DNA from: Syngnathus acus
Taxonomy: Eukaryota; Chordata; Actinopteri; Syngnathiformes; Syngnathidae
Length of the DNA stretch: 64,000 nucleotides
Assembly: GCF_901709675.1 (NCBI RefSeq)
Contig: NC_051101.1
Location: 7,648,501 to 7,712,500, forward strand
Reading direction: 5' to 3'
The stretch's first letter is position 1; every line of letters begins with the position of its first letter. The position numbers and the translations under genes were made by a program. The notes beneath the pieces are model-generated. The model made no database searches. It was not told the origin of the DNA and worked only from the letters and a program-made list of their open reading frames with translations. Shown piece after piece: positions 47,067 to 57,895 of this stretch.

Positions 47067-49084
47067 CTGACAAAAAGACACTTTTTGTTAGAAGTATATA
47101 AACAAAATGTAATTATTACTCCCAGATTATTATTTTACTTTCATAAGTAAACTTGGAATGTGTAGTCAATTCGCCAAACTTAAGTTTGTTGCTTTGAAAA
47201 TTTTATTTCACCCATTTTTATTTTTTTTTAAACGTGCTTAGTGTCACAGCTTAGATTCAGGGTAGCACCCTAGCTGTTCTCCATCTATACTGATCACTTT
47301 TATTTTGCAAAAGAAAAAAATAGATACAGAGAATGTTTTGTCCCATTATAACGCAAGCCTTTTGTTTTAAAACTCCTATTCGATGAATATTGTCTGACCA
47401 TATTAAAAGTGGGTTAGTTTAGTCAGTTAGCTAGACGAAGGCCAAATTTCAATTGAATATAATCAGTACTGTACTGTAGGTGTAACACAGTTGCAATTTG
47501 TGTGTGTATAATGTGTATGTGTGTGTGGGGGGGCTTGGACGCTTTTAAGAAGTGGGTACTCAGCAAACAGGTAAATCAATGAGACAGCGAATATGACATC
47601 ACATATTGTCACCCTTATTAGCCTTGCCATGACACTATTATAAAAATGTCCACTAAGCAAAAAAATAAATAAAAACTGGCAGCCCAATGGCCATACTGGG
47701 CGACACCTTGTGTCTTAAAGTGTATAAATAGTCATGTTTGCCTTAGGAAATTTGTTTCTTTCTGTGGAGATTTCTAACTCATTGTACTCAACCTCGCCAG
47801 ACTCCTGATTTTGAGTCAAGCCTCAAGAGCCAGCTGAATAAACTTGTGCAGTTTTTCCTAGCCTATTTTGCTTCAACTCAAGTCTTAGAAAAGGTTCTTG
47901 ACCAGAGCATGTGCCAAAACCCTGACTTGGGTCCCTGCCTGCCCAAGCTCTGCACTCCCCCATCAAATCGGCGAGCAGCCAAAGAGGCTATAGTCCACTT
48001 CCAACAATGGACCAGCAGAGCTGATTACACATACTTAATTAGGTCCAAGGCCTCAAAAACTTAATTACCCATACTGATTGCCCATTGGTGTAAATGTAAG
48101 TGTAGCTTGTTTTTTTTGTACTTTATGTGTCGGAGACCAATATACTGCCTCTTGCCCGCATTACCTCAGATAGCCTCCAATTACCCATGAGTCCAATGGC
48201 GACAATTGATCAGCGGGAATAACAAATGTTGAATGAAGAGTTTCATTGTGTGAGGGCAAACATGTCATATTTATTATTATTTTTAATGATAATTATTTTT
48301 ACACTGTGCATTTACAAAAAAATGTCAAAGTGATGGAAGGAAACACGATAAGTGAAATGAGATTTCCGAGCAGCGGGCAGTGTTGTGTTTATGCCAGAAC
48401 ATAGAGCGAAATCTCTGTCTTATATCATACCCAAAAACACTGAGATCATATTCCTGCCTGCTAAAACAATCACAAATACACAAACACAAATATGATAATA
48501 AAATAAAAAAATTGATACTGAAAAAAACGTGGCTATTTTTCACAATCAATCATTATAATGATGGTGCTTCTTACAATCCCACAATTTGGTGGATTGAGAG
48601 TGTAAAATATTTTATATTTTCTAAAAGGAAACACATGGAAAGGGAATATTTTGTGTTTACTCGGCATTCAATAAGTATGTACTTGGACCGAAATGTAATG
48701 GAGAAATACTTTGATTTCAAATAAGACTCGTTGGTGTAATTTTTATGACAAGGATAAATGTTTTAGGTTTATAGGCTCAGTAGGAGTGTTTGCCACTCAA
48801 TTCTAAGCTCGTGGCCTTACATGGCAGCAGCCTCCCATTAGTGTATGAATGTGTGTGTGAATGGGTGAATATGAGGCATTGTAAAGCGCTTTGGAAGATG
48901 TGGAAGAAGCGCTATATAGTATAAGTGCAGTTTATTTACCATAAATTAAACTAAAGTATAATTAAAATTTGACTTACTCACAGGAGAGTATGGACATCAT
49001 TTGTAGGCAGAGCTGTTTGCGCATAATGGAAACTCTTATAGCTTCAGCTGTTTTCAAAATATACAATGCAAATATGAAACTCAC
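47067..49084 (-). other. adgrb1 intron, with a dispersed repeat end
   Basis: A 2-kb intron between HormR and GAIN exons. It holds the repeat tail at 48780-48960. The open frame near 47846-48064 has no recognised homology. Confidence 0.65.
48780..48960 (+). repeat. Dispersed repeat tail (gcgctatata motif)
   Basis: Contains gaatgggtgaat, ttgtaaagcgctttgg and aagcgctatata followed by gtgcagtttatttacca. This phrase is highly repeated in fish genomes as the 3' end of a mobile element. I do not assign the family. Confidence 0.5.
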
Positions 49085-49191
49085 CAAAGTCTGTATGCTG
49101 CGATAGTCATTGGAAATACACTTCATATAGGTTGGGTTCTCCCAGTATGCAATACCCTCCTCGTCAAGGATGCATCGACGCAAAATCAACC
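49085..49191 (-). CDS. adgrb1: adgrb1 exon: HormR motif, second half
   Basis: This 107-nt exon has phase 1 in and phase 0 out. It starts GLILRRC, continues with [16 protein letters not shown] and ends DYRSIQTL, completing the HormR cysteine pairs. Acceptor ttacag|gg, donor ttg|gtgagt. Residues about 291-326. Confidence 0.95.
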
Positions 49192-49271
49192 CTGTAATTA
49201 GGTAGAAGTAACTATTGTTTTAGAATGCCATCATGTATTTGGAAATATGTGTCTCGACGGCTGACGCTAAC

Positions 49272-49373
49272 CCATTGCGTTGGGAGGACATCGCACTGCT
49301 GCTGTATCGCCAGCAGGAGTCATCTTCCAAACAACGTTGGAGTAGTTGTCCTCGATGCATATTTCATGTGGTT
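49272..49373 (-). CDS. adgrb1: adgrb1 exon: hormone-receptor (HormR) motif, first half
   Basis: This 102-nt, phase 1-1 exon starts EPHEIC and contains [17 protein letters not shown], the first part of the HormR motif (WxxTPxG core). The motif sits between TSRs and the GAIN domain in all BAI receptors. Acceptor cattag|aa, donor atgg|gttagc. Residues about 257-290. Confidence 0.93.
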
Positions 49374-49584
49374 CTAATGACACCAAAATATGAATCAAGT
49401 TGTTGATAGAATTCCATCACAAAAACATACACATTACCAGTGAAAAGTTTGGATACTAATGAATGATACCCTGTTCTGAAACATTTGACATCGTTTCTTT
49501 AACATAGGGTTAAATATTTTAGGTTTTCACATTTCTCAAATGTTATTCAACTGCAAAAGCATCACACAGATAGATTTTACTTAC

Positions 49585-49749
49585 CTGGGCATCGTTTTTC
49601 ATTGCAGTGTTGAACCTCTTCTCGTTCTCCAGGGCAAGACTGCCCTTCAAAAAAGGGTCCATAACAAATTCTGTTTCTCTGCTGGCTACCCCCACCACAA
49701 GTCTTGGAACACCCTGACCACAAAGACCATGGCTGCCACCTGCCATCGA
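49585..49749 (-). CDS. adgrb1: adgrb1 exon: thrombospondin type-1 repeat (likely TSR5)
   Basis: This 165-nt, phase 1-1 exon encodes a TSR beginning VDGRWQPWSLWSGCSKTCG and ending HCNEKRCP, with six cysteines. The correct reading frame differs from the longest open frame over the same DNA, which is an artefact. Acceptor tttcag|tc, donor cag|gtaagt. It is the last TSR before the hormone-receptor motif. Residues about 202-256. Confidence 0.93.
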
Positions 49750-49857
49750 CTGAAAGGATATTTGCAATGTTAAAACCTTAGCAAAAAAACTGGAACACAC
49801 ACAGAGGAGTACAACATATAAGGACATGCATGGTCTTAATCGTGGTCTCTCCCCTAC

Positions 49858-50022
49858 CAGGACATTCCCCAAGGAAGCAGTCAATGGTTTCCAGCCACTC
49901 TCCTCTGCATTCAGAACCTCCAAATGAGGGACCGTTACACTCTCTTGTCCGTTGCATGGTCCCATTAGCGCAGGAAGATGAGCAGGAACTCCAACTTGAC
50001 CACTCATTCCACACTCCATCCA
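49858..50022 (-). CDS. adgrb1: adgrb1 exon: thrombospondin type-1 repeat (likely TSR4)
   Basis: This 165-nt, phase 1-1 exon encodes a TSR that starts [18 protein letters not shown]. It continues with [17 protein letters not shown] and ends DCFLGECP. The fold-defining tryptophans, the arginine strand (QRTREC) and six cysteines are intact. Donor ctg|gtaggg, acceptor tctcag|tg. Residues about 147-201. Confidence 0.95.
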
Positions 50023-50214
50023 CTGAGAATTGACATTTGCAAAGCATAAAAATATTTTACAAAATGTGTTTCAGTAAGTTTTGGTGGCACCGTGCCACAT
50101 AGTTTACTTCATAGCCATTCTTTGATATTTTAGCTTTCTGACACTTAGCAACATTCACTCGAGAATGTTTTGATTCATCAGATTGAGAAATGACAGAAGC
50201 ATTGTGTTTCTCAC

Positions 50215-50379
50215 CTGGACAAAGAGCTATATTACAGAACTTAGTCTGTTTCTCTGGACCCTCACACGGATCTCCTCCAAACTGGGGAGGGGTGCATGTT
50301 CGTGTTCGGGATCTTAAACCTCTGCCACATGTTGATGAACATAAACTCCATGGTGACCATTCATCCCACACGCCGGCTA
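50215..50379 (-). CDS. adgrb1: adgrb1 exon: thrombospondin type-1 repeat (likely TSR3)
   Basis: This 165-nt, phase 1-1 exon encodes a TSR with [17 protein letters not shown], then the [19 protein letters not shown] motif and CNIALCP. All six cysteines and both WxxW tryptophan pairs are present. The acceptor is ttgcag|ta and the donor cag|gtgaga. It is the best conserved of the four TSRs against my memory of human BAI1. Residues about 92-146. Confidence 0.96.
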
Positions 50380-50652
50380 CTGCAAATAGAGAAGCTACAG
50401 TATGATTTACATACAACAACAGCCACATTAATATTATCAAATACATGGTAACTTTTTCCATGATCATAAATTGCGATCCAATGTTTGCTATTGAAGGACT
50501 TTTTCTGTCGCTTAAGGCCCCAAATTATTTACATTGAGGGCATATAGTCTCCTGAGTAACAGTCTGGGTATACTCGAATGACAAGAAAGCATCAAGGAGA
50601 GGGCTTGGCAAGTGCAGGGAATTAGCTCGACGGACAGGGAAGGGGAACTTAC

Positions 50653-50817
50653 CTGGACAAATAGCAGGATTGCAAGTTCTCTGCTCTTGCAGTGGCCCAC
50701 TACATTGGGTACTGTACGAGGAGAAGACACAGAAACGAGTGCGACTCTGCCAGCCCTCCCCACATGTAGCAGAACACACACTCCATGCTGACCACTCCTC
50801 ACCTGAGGTTGAGTCTA
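50653..50817 (-). CDS. adgrb1: adgrb1 exon: thrombospondin type-1 repeat (likely TSR2 of BAI1)
   Basis: This 165-nt, phase 1-1 exon encodes one complete TSR of 55 residues. The tryptophan ladder EEWSAWSVC is followed by [15 protein letters not shown] and ends CNPAICP, giving six cysteines. Human BAI1 has five TSRs. The motif around [11 protein letters not shown] resembles its second, so TSR1 would lie upstream. TSRs of this receptor bind phosphatidylserine and other ligands outside the cell. Residues about 37-91. Confidence 0.95.
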
Positions 50818-51757
50818 CTGAGGAGGAAGGGCGGGGAAGAATGGGGAAGTAGAAAAAAGAGGAGGAGGAAAGGAGAGGGCCATAACTAATTAGCATGCAG
50901 GATCTAGTCTCTGAAGGGCGTGTGTGATGAAGGGTGGTTTCTTGCCATTGTACAAAACAGCAGCCCCCTGTAACGTGCAAATTTTCCTGAGCGACATATC
51001 AGAATGTCCAATTCCGTTGCAAACCTCAGAGTGACCCCTTTCAAAACAATAAACTGCAAACTGCTAAGAGTGTCTAGTTTAGTATGTCAATAGGGATCAA
51101 CCAATCATTTGCATTCAAATGTGTACACGTGTGGGCATGGGGCCGAAACTGTTTATTCTTTCCATTTATAATTTATTGGGAAATTAGCTCTTCTGGCTTA
51201 GAATATGCAAGTCAACATCAGTGGCTATGGCTGCACAGACAATGCTGATGACGGAGGAAGAATCTTGATATTCACAGGTAGAGAGCAGGGAGACGAGAGA
51301 GGAATTGATTAAATTAATTATTTTTCCTTTTACCCTCGCTACTAGAGTGCACTTGGTCACGTGTTTCAATGAGAAAATAAATAAAGCATAAACATATTTT
51401 TACAACCTGATGGCTGGCCTAAAAAGTGTGTCTTTTTCCTCCTTAGGCCAAGTTATATATGTATATATACACACACATGAACAGGCAGTTATCAACAGCA
51501 AAGAGCGAGAGCAACATGGTCTGATTTAGACTACCGTATTCTGAGTTTATCATACTTACTAGGAAATTCAACTCACACCCCAATGTATATTATGTCTAGT
51601 GCAAAACACATACAGTACATAGTTCTGAATCGCACACATTGAGGCATGCAAGAAGAGATTCAGAGTGAAAAAGATGCACAAAGATTGATGCACTTCTTGG
51701 GACGGGGTGGGGGGGGATAATGTTTTGCTCCAAGACACCCCAAATAAAAGCTCTTAC

Positions 51758-51865
51758 CTGTCTGAGGGTTTTGCGGTCCATTGTTGGGCTTCTGTCCATC
51801 ATCAAGCTGCTTACGATTGTCCGCTGAACGAAGTGACTGACTGCGAGAAATACGCAGGTCTTTAC
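51758..51865 (-). CDS. adgrb1: adgrb1 exon: linker before the TSR array
   Basis: This 108-nt exon has phase 1 at both ends and encodes 36 residues beginning KDLRISRSQSLRSADNRKQ. It has no domain and is polar and basic. The acceptor reads ...ccttcttag|gt and the donor cag|gtaagag. It precedes the first recognised TSR exon in the correct phase (G|TA, valine). In the family a variable linker lies just N-terminal to the TSR cluster, so I read this as that linker. It is the least certain exon because it has no conserved fold, but splice sites and phase fit. Residues about 1-36 of the recovered protein. Confidence 0.75.
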
Positions 51866-52137
51866 CTAAGAAGGTAGGACAAGGGAAAGAGTGGAAGCAG
51901 GGGTTAGAAATCATCAAGGCAGCTTGATTCTATTCTTTTTATTTATTCTATTATTAACATTACATTTTGCTGTAGTAATTTAACTTTCATTCTGTTTTCC
52001 ACTCACCCAACATTATCAGGGAAAGTGTCAAAAGTAAAAAAACAATTGAGGACTTTAAATGTTGAGTTATATATCACAAAGTCACAATATACAGGATATT
52101 CTATTTAAAAATACATATATCTTTATACCCCTGCAAT

Positions 52138-52250
52138 AGGCTGGCAATAAGCACATGGTGTACCCCGCCTACTGCCCTAAGTCAGCTGGGAAAGGCTCCA
52201 GCATGCCCGCGACCCTCGTTCACAGAAGTGGTTCAGAAAATGGATGGATA
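52138..52250. repeat. Dispersed fish repeat, reverse-orientation end
   Basis: Contains gtcagctgggaaaggctcca and ccagcatgcccgcgacc, then ttcagaaaatggatgg. It is the terminal part of the family seen at 33103-33450, in the opposite orientation. Confidence 0.6.
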
Positions 52251-52539
52251 ACTTTAGAGCATGCTAACATGCCTGGGTTAATTACCTGGGACAACATCTG
52301 ATGTCTGTTGTTATATTTGTTGTTCAATATAGCATAGCATCATGTTTTTATGATTTCTACTGTATTATTCAATTTCTTGACATCCATCTTCTGCTACCAT
52401 TTAGAGCAGTGCTATGAGTGAACCGATTATTTCATGTTACAGCTCAAATTTTAACCAGCTTTGAAATCAATAATCTGCCACCAAACTGCTGCCTCCACCA
52501 ACGGACACACGTATTCATGTCCACTTACACGCACAGAAG

Positions 52540-52576
52540 CACACACAGGCACACACACACACATGCACACACACAG

Positions 52577-52612
<36 letters not shown>

Positions 52613-52624
52613 ATGCACACACAC
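52540..52624. repeat. (AC)n microsatellite, interrupted
   Basis: AC tract with GC, TG and GA interruptions. Confidence 0.9.
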
Positions 52625-53521
52625 GACAGAGGCCTTCTGTACAATTGCTCGACATTTATTGATTTTTGAGTGTGTTTTGATGTCTATGCATGAGCTACCG
52701 GGAAAGAGAAAAGACTAAAATGACAGAGTGTGGAGTGAAAAAATACTTGGAAATAAAATGCTGACAGAATAGGGGTGGTTAGTTCACATAAAGCTCTATG
52801 GTTGAATGGAGGATAAGGCAAGTGCTGACACCCAGAGGACAGAAGCAGTCAACTGCATGTTGGAGATAACAGGCAGTGAAAGGAAGAACGGGTGGGGGAG
52901 GAGAAGAGAGGGGAAGCAGGGACAGACAGAAGAAAAAAAAATAATAGGACAGATAAGATGAGGGGAGTGAATTGAAGTACAAGTGGGGGGGGCACAAAAA
53001 AAAAAAGATTCAACCGCATTCACATTTTCATTTATGTGGTTGCAACCAGTGCATTTTAATTAATTTTATTTCACTAGACAAAACTTAGGGACCTTGGTTA
53101 GAGCGTCCGCACAAGCCCTCTTGTGTGAAGACTGCTTATCTCCCCCCGCTTGTTTGGGTACTTCTGATCTCCCACACAATTAATGATGGTATACATGGTA
53201 GGTCTTTTCAAGATTCTAAAATTGTTCATAATAATTCTCAATGTAAGTATGAATGGCTGTCCGCCTATACAACCTGTTCCCTGCGATTAAGTGCCTATCA
53301 AAGTACCTTGCCGCTTGCCTAAGTCAACAGCAACAGGCTCTTGCTCTCCCTGACCCTAATCAGTAAAAGTAATTTGAAAAAAAATGAATCAATCAATGAA
53401 AGAAAATTTGGTTTTCACTGTGTTGCATATGTTATGTATGTATTGTGCGTATCACACCGCAAAAAGAACCAAACCACAGTCATGCATTGTTGCAAGCAAT
53501 TGTGAAGGGGTGCACAAACAG

Positions 53522-53604
<83 letters not shown>

Positions 53605-53645
53605 TGTGTGCGTGCGTGTGTGCGTGCGTGCATGTGTGCGTGTGT
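53522..53645. repeat. (GT)n microsatellite with GTGC tail
   Basis: About 60 bp of pure GT followed by about 60 bp of mixed GTGC repeats. Confidence 0.95.
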
Positions 53646-54331
53646 CCTATTTTGTAGATATGTAAATATGTATTAAAAAAATAAGACTAATTATGACCCT
53701 TTAACATATGTTCAGAGTAAATTATATTCACAGGTTTCTTTTGCTCAACCGAGGTTAGGCAATTGCTTTTCCAAAGGGGTCATGTGAAAAAAAATTATTG
53801 TTTGGGGAGGGTCATACGAACCTGCTAACCTCGATTGTATTTCATATTAATTTAATGTATTCATTTAAAATGGCCCTCTAATGAGCCTAACATTGGTGCC
53901 TTTTTTTTTTTAGTTCGGAATAGAATCCTGCCGAAACAGACTCAGTCGAATTTTGGACTAATTTTCTGATGGTATTTAGCAGATTTTAGAATGCCCACAT
54001 TTAGGTTGAACACTGTGACGTCATACTGGTGTCAGAGGCAGAAGAGATGCCCATCATAATAGTCCTGATTTGTCTGTTAGTTTTATATACTATTCACCGT
54101 ATTGTACGTATATGCTCAGTTTCTGTGCTAGTCTTGCTGGTGTCACCAACCTACCAACGATTTTATTGTCCACAGAGTGGCAGTTGTGCACTTTTCACGA
54201 GTGCAAGTTTCCTTTTATGACAAGTGAAATCTGAACTTTATTTGGAGTTAAACCACATCACACTTGTGCAGCCACATTATCACAATTTTTTTTTCCGCCT
54301 GTCAAAAACATTTTCTTTTCCAATTGAGTCG

Positions 54332-54390
54332 GGCAGGGGCAGCATGGCAAAACAATGGTTAGCACATCAATCTCACAGTTCCTCCACAAG
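54332..54390. repeat. Dispersed fish repeat, short end piece
   Basis: The phrase ggcagcatggcaaaacaatg then gttagcacatcaatctcaca matches the terminal part of the dispersed repeat, as at 55300. Confidence 0.5.
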
Positions 54391-55299
54391 TCGCTGCACT
54401 ACGCTGCCCCCAAATTATTTTCAAGGTAAAGCCTCTGGTTCTCATCTCTCCACCATGGAGGAATTTCGCCAACATGAAGACCATCCTTGGCATTGTTGCA
54501 TTTTTTTGCAAAATAGTCACTAGAGGGGTCTGAAAATTCGATAATTATAGCATGCATGTCAATCAGCAACACTGAAGACAAAAGTGTTGCTTTCGCTCGC
54601 TGGTGTTGGCCACACAAATGTACATCAAAGTATTATTGCTTGTAATTGTATTTTTTGACTTCATAAAGACTGTCAAAACTGGTCAGAGGCTGTTGATTGG
54701 TCTACGCGAGACCTCAACAATGAGTGAATCCAGCACACCATGTACATATATATGCCCATCCAACAATTCTACATTCTGGATGGTATTGCAGTTAAAGCCA
54801 GTCTTGTAGTATAATACACCCAGCAGCAACTTAGTGGTTATAAATAATATTGTTTTTATTTTTTAGTTTATTTGTATTTGTCTAGTTTCCTTCATTAACA
54901 TGTTGGCTAATGAGTGAAGTTGAAGTCAGATGACGGTGTATTCTGCTGGCCACATAGCCACCTTGTTACGCAAGCAAATAAAATTATTCATAGAATGCTA
55001 CTATAACACTAATGTCTGTTAAAAGTTTTCTTTTATTACAAGGCAGCGAACGTGTGCCTGCAATGAGTGATTTGACACCTCATAACTCATGTTTGTTTAT
55101 TCTTGTTTGCAAATCTCCGTTTAAGAAAACAAATGAAGAACAGTATTTATGGTATGTTATAGCTCATTGACTATTGCACCTTCATTTTACTTGAGAAATG
55201 ATACTTGCCAAACTGCTAATAAAAAATGACTTGAGCTTGCTTATAACATACAGGCCACAACCCCGACAAAATGAATTATGTCTTTAACAGCTCAGCACA

Positions 55300-55760
55300 T
55301 GGACAGCATGGTGAATGAGTTGTTAGCACGTCTGGCCACAGTTTAGAGATTTGGAGTTTGAATCAGTCTTGCATTCCTGTGTGGAATATGCATATTGTAA
55401 GTTCTCCGGGTACTTGAGCTTCCTACCATATTCTTAAATGTTGGTATATTGGGTTAAGTCAGTCTTTCTCAAATAGTGGGGCGGGCCCCCTTAGGGGTGC
55501 GTAGTGCGATATTGGGGGGTGCCTGTGACTTCAGGGAGCATAAGAGAAAATAATTGACAAGCACTGGGTTAAGTGAAGACTCCAAATTCCCCTAGGGTGT
55601 GAATTTGAGTATCAGTGGTTGTTCATCTTTATGTGTCCTGCAATTATCTTGCAACCAAACCAGTGTGCCCCCCCCCCCTCGCATAAGCTGTATAGGCTTC
55701 ACCTCACTTACCAACCTAATGAAGCTAATCAGCATAGAAAAAAAATGATGGATGGCTAGC
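55300..55760. repeat. Dispersed fish repeat, interrupted by a hAT MITE
   Basis: A reverse-orientation copy of the family at 33103-33450 (gttagcacgtctgg..., tggttgttcatctttatgtg). It is split by the 107-bp element at 55460-55566 and so is older than it. Confidence 0.6.
55460..55566. mobile_element. hAT-like MITE, 107 bp, with 8-bp TSD
   Basis: Runs from cagtctttctcaaatagtgg to aagcactg. An exact 8-bp direct repeat, ggttaagt, flanks it at 55452-55459 and 55567-55574. The start resembles the CAGTGTTTCTCAAA terminus of a common fish hAT MITE family. It is inserted in an older dispersed repeat. Confidence 0.8.
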
Positions 55761-56285
55761 CCAATGCATGCACATTTTCACTAGGATGCAGGTCAGTTGT
55801 TACTGTAAAACAGACACGATTTCAGAAAGCATTCTTAGTTTAAAAAAAATTCTTGTCTCATTCGTTTGGTCATAGAGTTTTCCGTACCAGTAGTTGAAAC
55901 TTTGAGTAACCAAGATAGTACATGCAACAACCCAGTCTTCCAATAATGGGCTCACAGAAGATTGGCTTTTGTGCAAGCACATTTTTTTCCCACTACATAT
56001 TTCTACATTTATACATATTAACAATAACCATACAAAGTTGTGGGAATGTCAAGTTCTACACCCGATTGCAGTGCACTTAGCATAAATTGCCAAGACTATC
56101 GTTAAAAAGAGCTGAACAAGAAGGGTTTCTTAAATGTTCATTTTGTGTGAAGATGAATGGTTATCATGAAAAAAAATATATAGATTTGATAATTTGACAA
56201 ATTATTTGAAGAAAAAAAAAAAAGTAACACAAAAGTAGCCTGCAATAATCAAGGTTTCATTATTGTGTGTCTACATAGAGCCGAG

Positions 56286-56560
56286 GAATCCATCCACCCA
56301 ATTTTCTAAACTGTTTGTTCTCATTAGGGTTATGGGTAACTGCAGTCTATTCAAGCTGACTGGGAAGCAGGGCACACTCTGGCCTGGTCAACAGTCAATC
56401 GCAGGGCACACACAGTCTACACAATTATTCAAGGCAGATTCACATCTACGGACAATTCAGTTTGTTTTGGGGGTTTGGAAAGAAACTGAATTACCATGAT
56501 GAAAACCAACACAAGCACTGATAGAACATTCAAATACCACACAGACTTTGTGATTTGAAC
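56286..56560. repeat. Dispersed fish repeat, first of two neighbouring copies
   Basis: Degraded copy with the phrases tcaagctgactgggaagcag, agtcaatcgcagggcacaca and acggacaattcag. It is followed by two microsatellites and a second copy at 56885-57130. Confidence 0.55.
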
Positions 56561-56615
56561 TGGAATATCCTGACTGTGGAGCACTAAGCACTCTTTCACT
56601 ATCCTAACTATTATT

Positions 56616-56707
56616 ATCCATCCATCCATCCATCCATCCATCCATCCATCCATCCATCCATCCATCCATCCATCCATCCATCCATCCATCCATCCATCCA
56701 TCCATCC
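56616..56707. repeat. (TCCA)n microsatellite
   Basis: About 23 units of TCCA. Such tracts often arise from the ATGG-rich end of the dispersed repeat next to it. Confidence 0.95.
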
Positions 56708-56736
56708 GAACTGTTTTTATGTTCTTATTTTTATTC

Positions 56737-56745
56737 GTATTATTA

Positions 56746-56824
<79 letters not shown>
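56737..56824. repeat. (TTA)n microsatellite
   Basis: About 28 TTA units with one or two early interruptions. Confidence 0.95.
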
Positions 56825-56825
<1 letters not shown>

Positions 56826-56884
56826 GTAGTTGTAGTAGTGTGCAGATACATAACATGTAGCGAGTTGCTTTAAGTATTAGAAGC

Positions 56885-57130
56885 TATACCCTAAAATAGT
56901 TGCCAGCCAATTGCAGGGCACATGTAGACAAACAACCATTCACAATCATAATCAAACCTATGAACAATTTAGTGGAACAATTCAACTACCATACATGTTT
57001 TTTGGAATGTGAGACCCAAAATGCCTGGAGAAAACATGCAAATGCCACAGAGGAAGACCAGAGCCCAGAATCAAACCTGTGACTTCTGCTCTGTGAGGTG
57101 GACATGCTAAACGGTCGACCACCTATGTGG
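56885..57130. repeat. Dispersed fish repeat, second copy
   Basis: Contains ttgccagccaattgcagggc, acaaccattcacaatcataa and ctctgtgaggtggacatgc, the later part of the family at 33103-33450, in the same orientation. Confidence 0.6.
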
Positions 57131-57589
57131 AGCACTGCATGATCTTTTTTTTTTTAAACATATCAGCAAAACTAAATTCCTTTTAAATGCATCCATAACT
57201 ACTTGTCACTCCACTTTTATCAAATAGCTCAAACAGCATTATTTTGAATTATAACAAGAAGACAAGTTACCACAGCCCTCTGTTTCACATAGCGGCACCT
57301 TGGGTGCCAAACCACACTGTCTATAAATACATATCATGTCAGATACTCCTTGGTTTCAGGTGCAGGTCAGCCAACCAGACATTTCAATTCCGAAGATGGA
57401 TGTCCTATTTTAGAGGGAGCGATTAAAAAAAAAGCTCTTTCTTTAAGGTCGTTCAGCATGGGGATCGGATTTCCCTGTTTTCACCAGTTGGATTGACAGC
57501 TCACTTGGTGGGGCTTTGTTTTTTTTTGTCCTCCTTGAATCACACGTCTGTTGCTGATAAAGCTTGCGTGCGCAGAGTGACTAAGCAAA

Positions 57590-57745
57590 GTCACAGAACT
57601 CCCAAAGTTTGCTTGCAAAGGTAATTTTTTTCATCAATTAAGGTCCCATTTTTTCATTGTATTCAACGTCACAGAACTCCCAAAGTTTGTTTGCGAAGGT
57701 CATTTTTTTCATCAATTATGGTCCCATCCCTTCATTGAATTCAAT
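57590..57745. repeat. Tandem duplication, two 78-bp copies
   Basis: The segment from gtcacagaactcccaaagtt to attcaa occurs at 57590-57667 and again at 57668-57745 with about eight differences. Confidence 0.85.
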
Positions 57746-57794
57746 AGAATTTCATGCAGTTAGAGTTTCAAATTAGTAAGAGCTGCTTTGAAAT

Positions 57795-57895
57795 TGATCT
57801 GCGACGGAATGGAGACCAGAATCAGCTAGGATGTGCTCCACCACACGTGTCACCCTAATGAATGCCAATGCTATAAAAAATAGATGGCTGGATGC
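57795..57895. repeat. Dispersed fish repeat, degraded end
   Basis: Weak copy of the end of the dispersed repeat (agaatcagctaggatgtgct...taatgaatgcc...atagatggctgg). Confidence 0.4.

Larger units (their letters stand above)
4107..51865 (-). other. adgrb1: Gene span: adhesion GPCR B1 (BAI1), 29 coding exons, 5' end missing
   Basis: This is the coding span of a brain-type adhesion G protein-coupled receptor. In mammals ADGRB1 is a plasma-membrane receptor of neurons, glia and phagocytes: its thrombospondin repeats bind phosphatidylserine, its tail recruits ELMO/DOCK to activate Rac, and its C-terminus binds PDZ scaffolds. The 29 exons listed separately have AG acceptors and GT donors with matching phases. 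Their summed length (3,884 nt plus one nt from a missing upstream exon) gives 1,295 codons including the stop. Assignment to B1 rests on tail motifs such as MPQTRL-like (here LPQTRLVHL), [17 protein letters not shown] and the QTEV end, which fit BAI1 better than BAI2 or BAI3 as I recall them. Which teleost duplicate (a or b) cannot be told. Signal peptide, CUB-like region and any TSR1 are not seen. Confidence 0.95.

Noticed and set aside
49543-50019. A 158-residue minus-strand frame across two TSR exons
   Set aside because: It runs through the intron in a different frame from the real exons. The in-frame exons encode proper TSRs.
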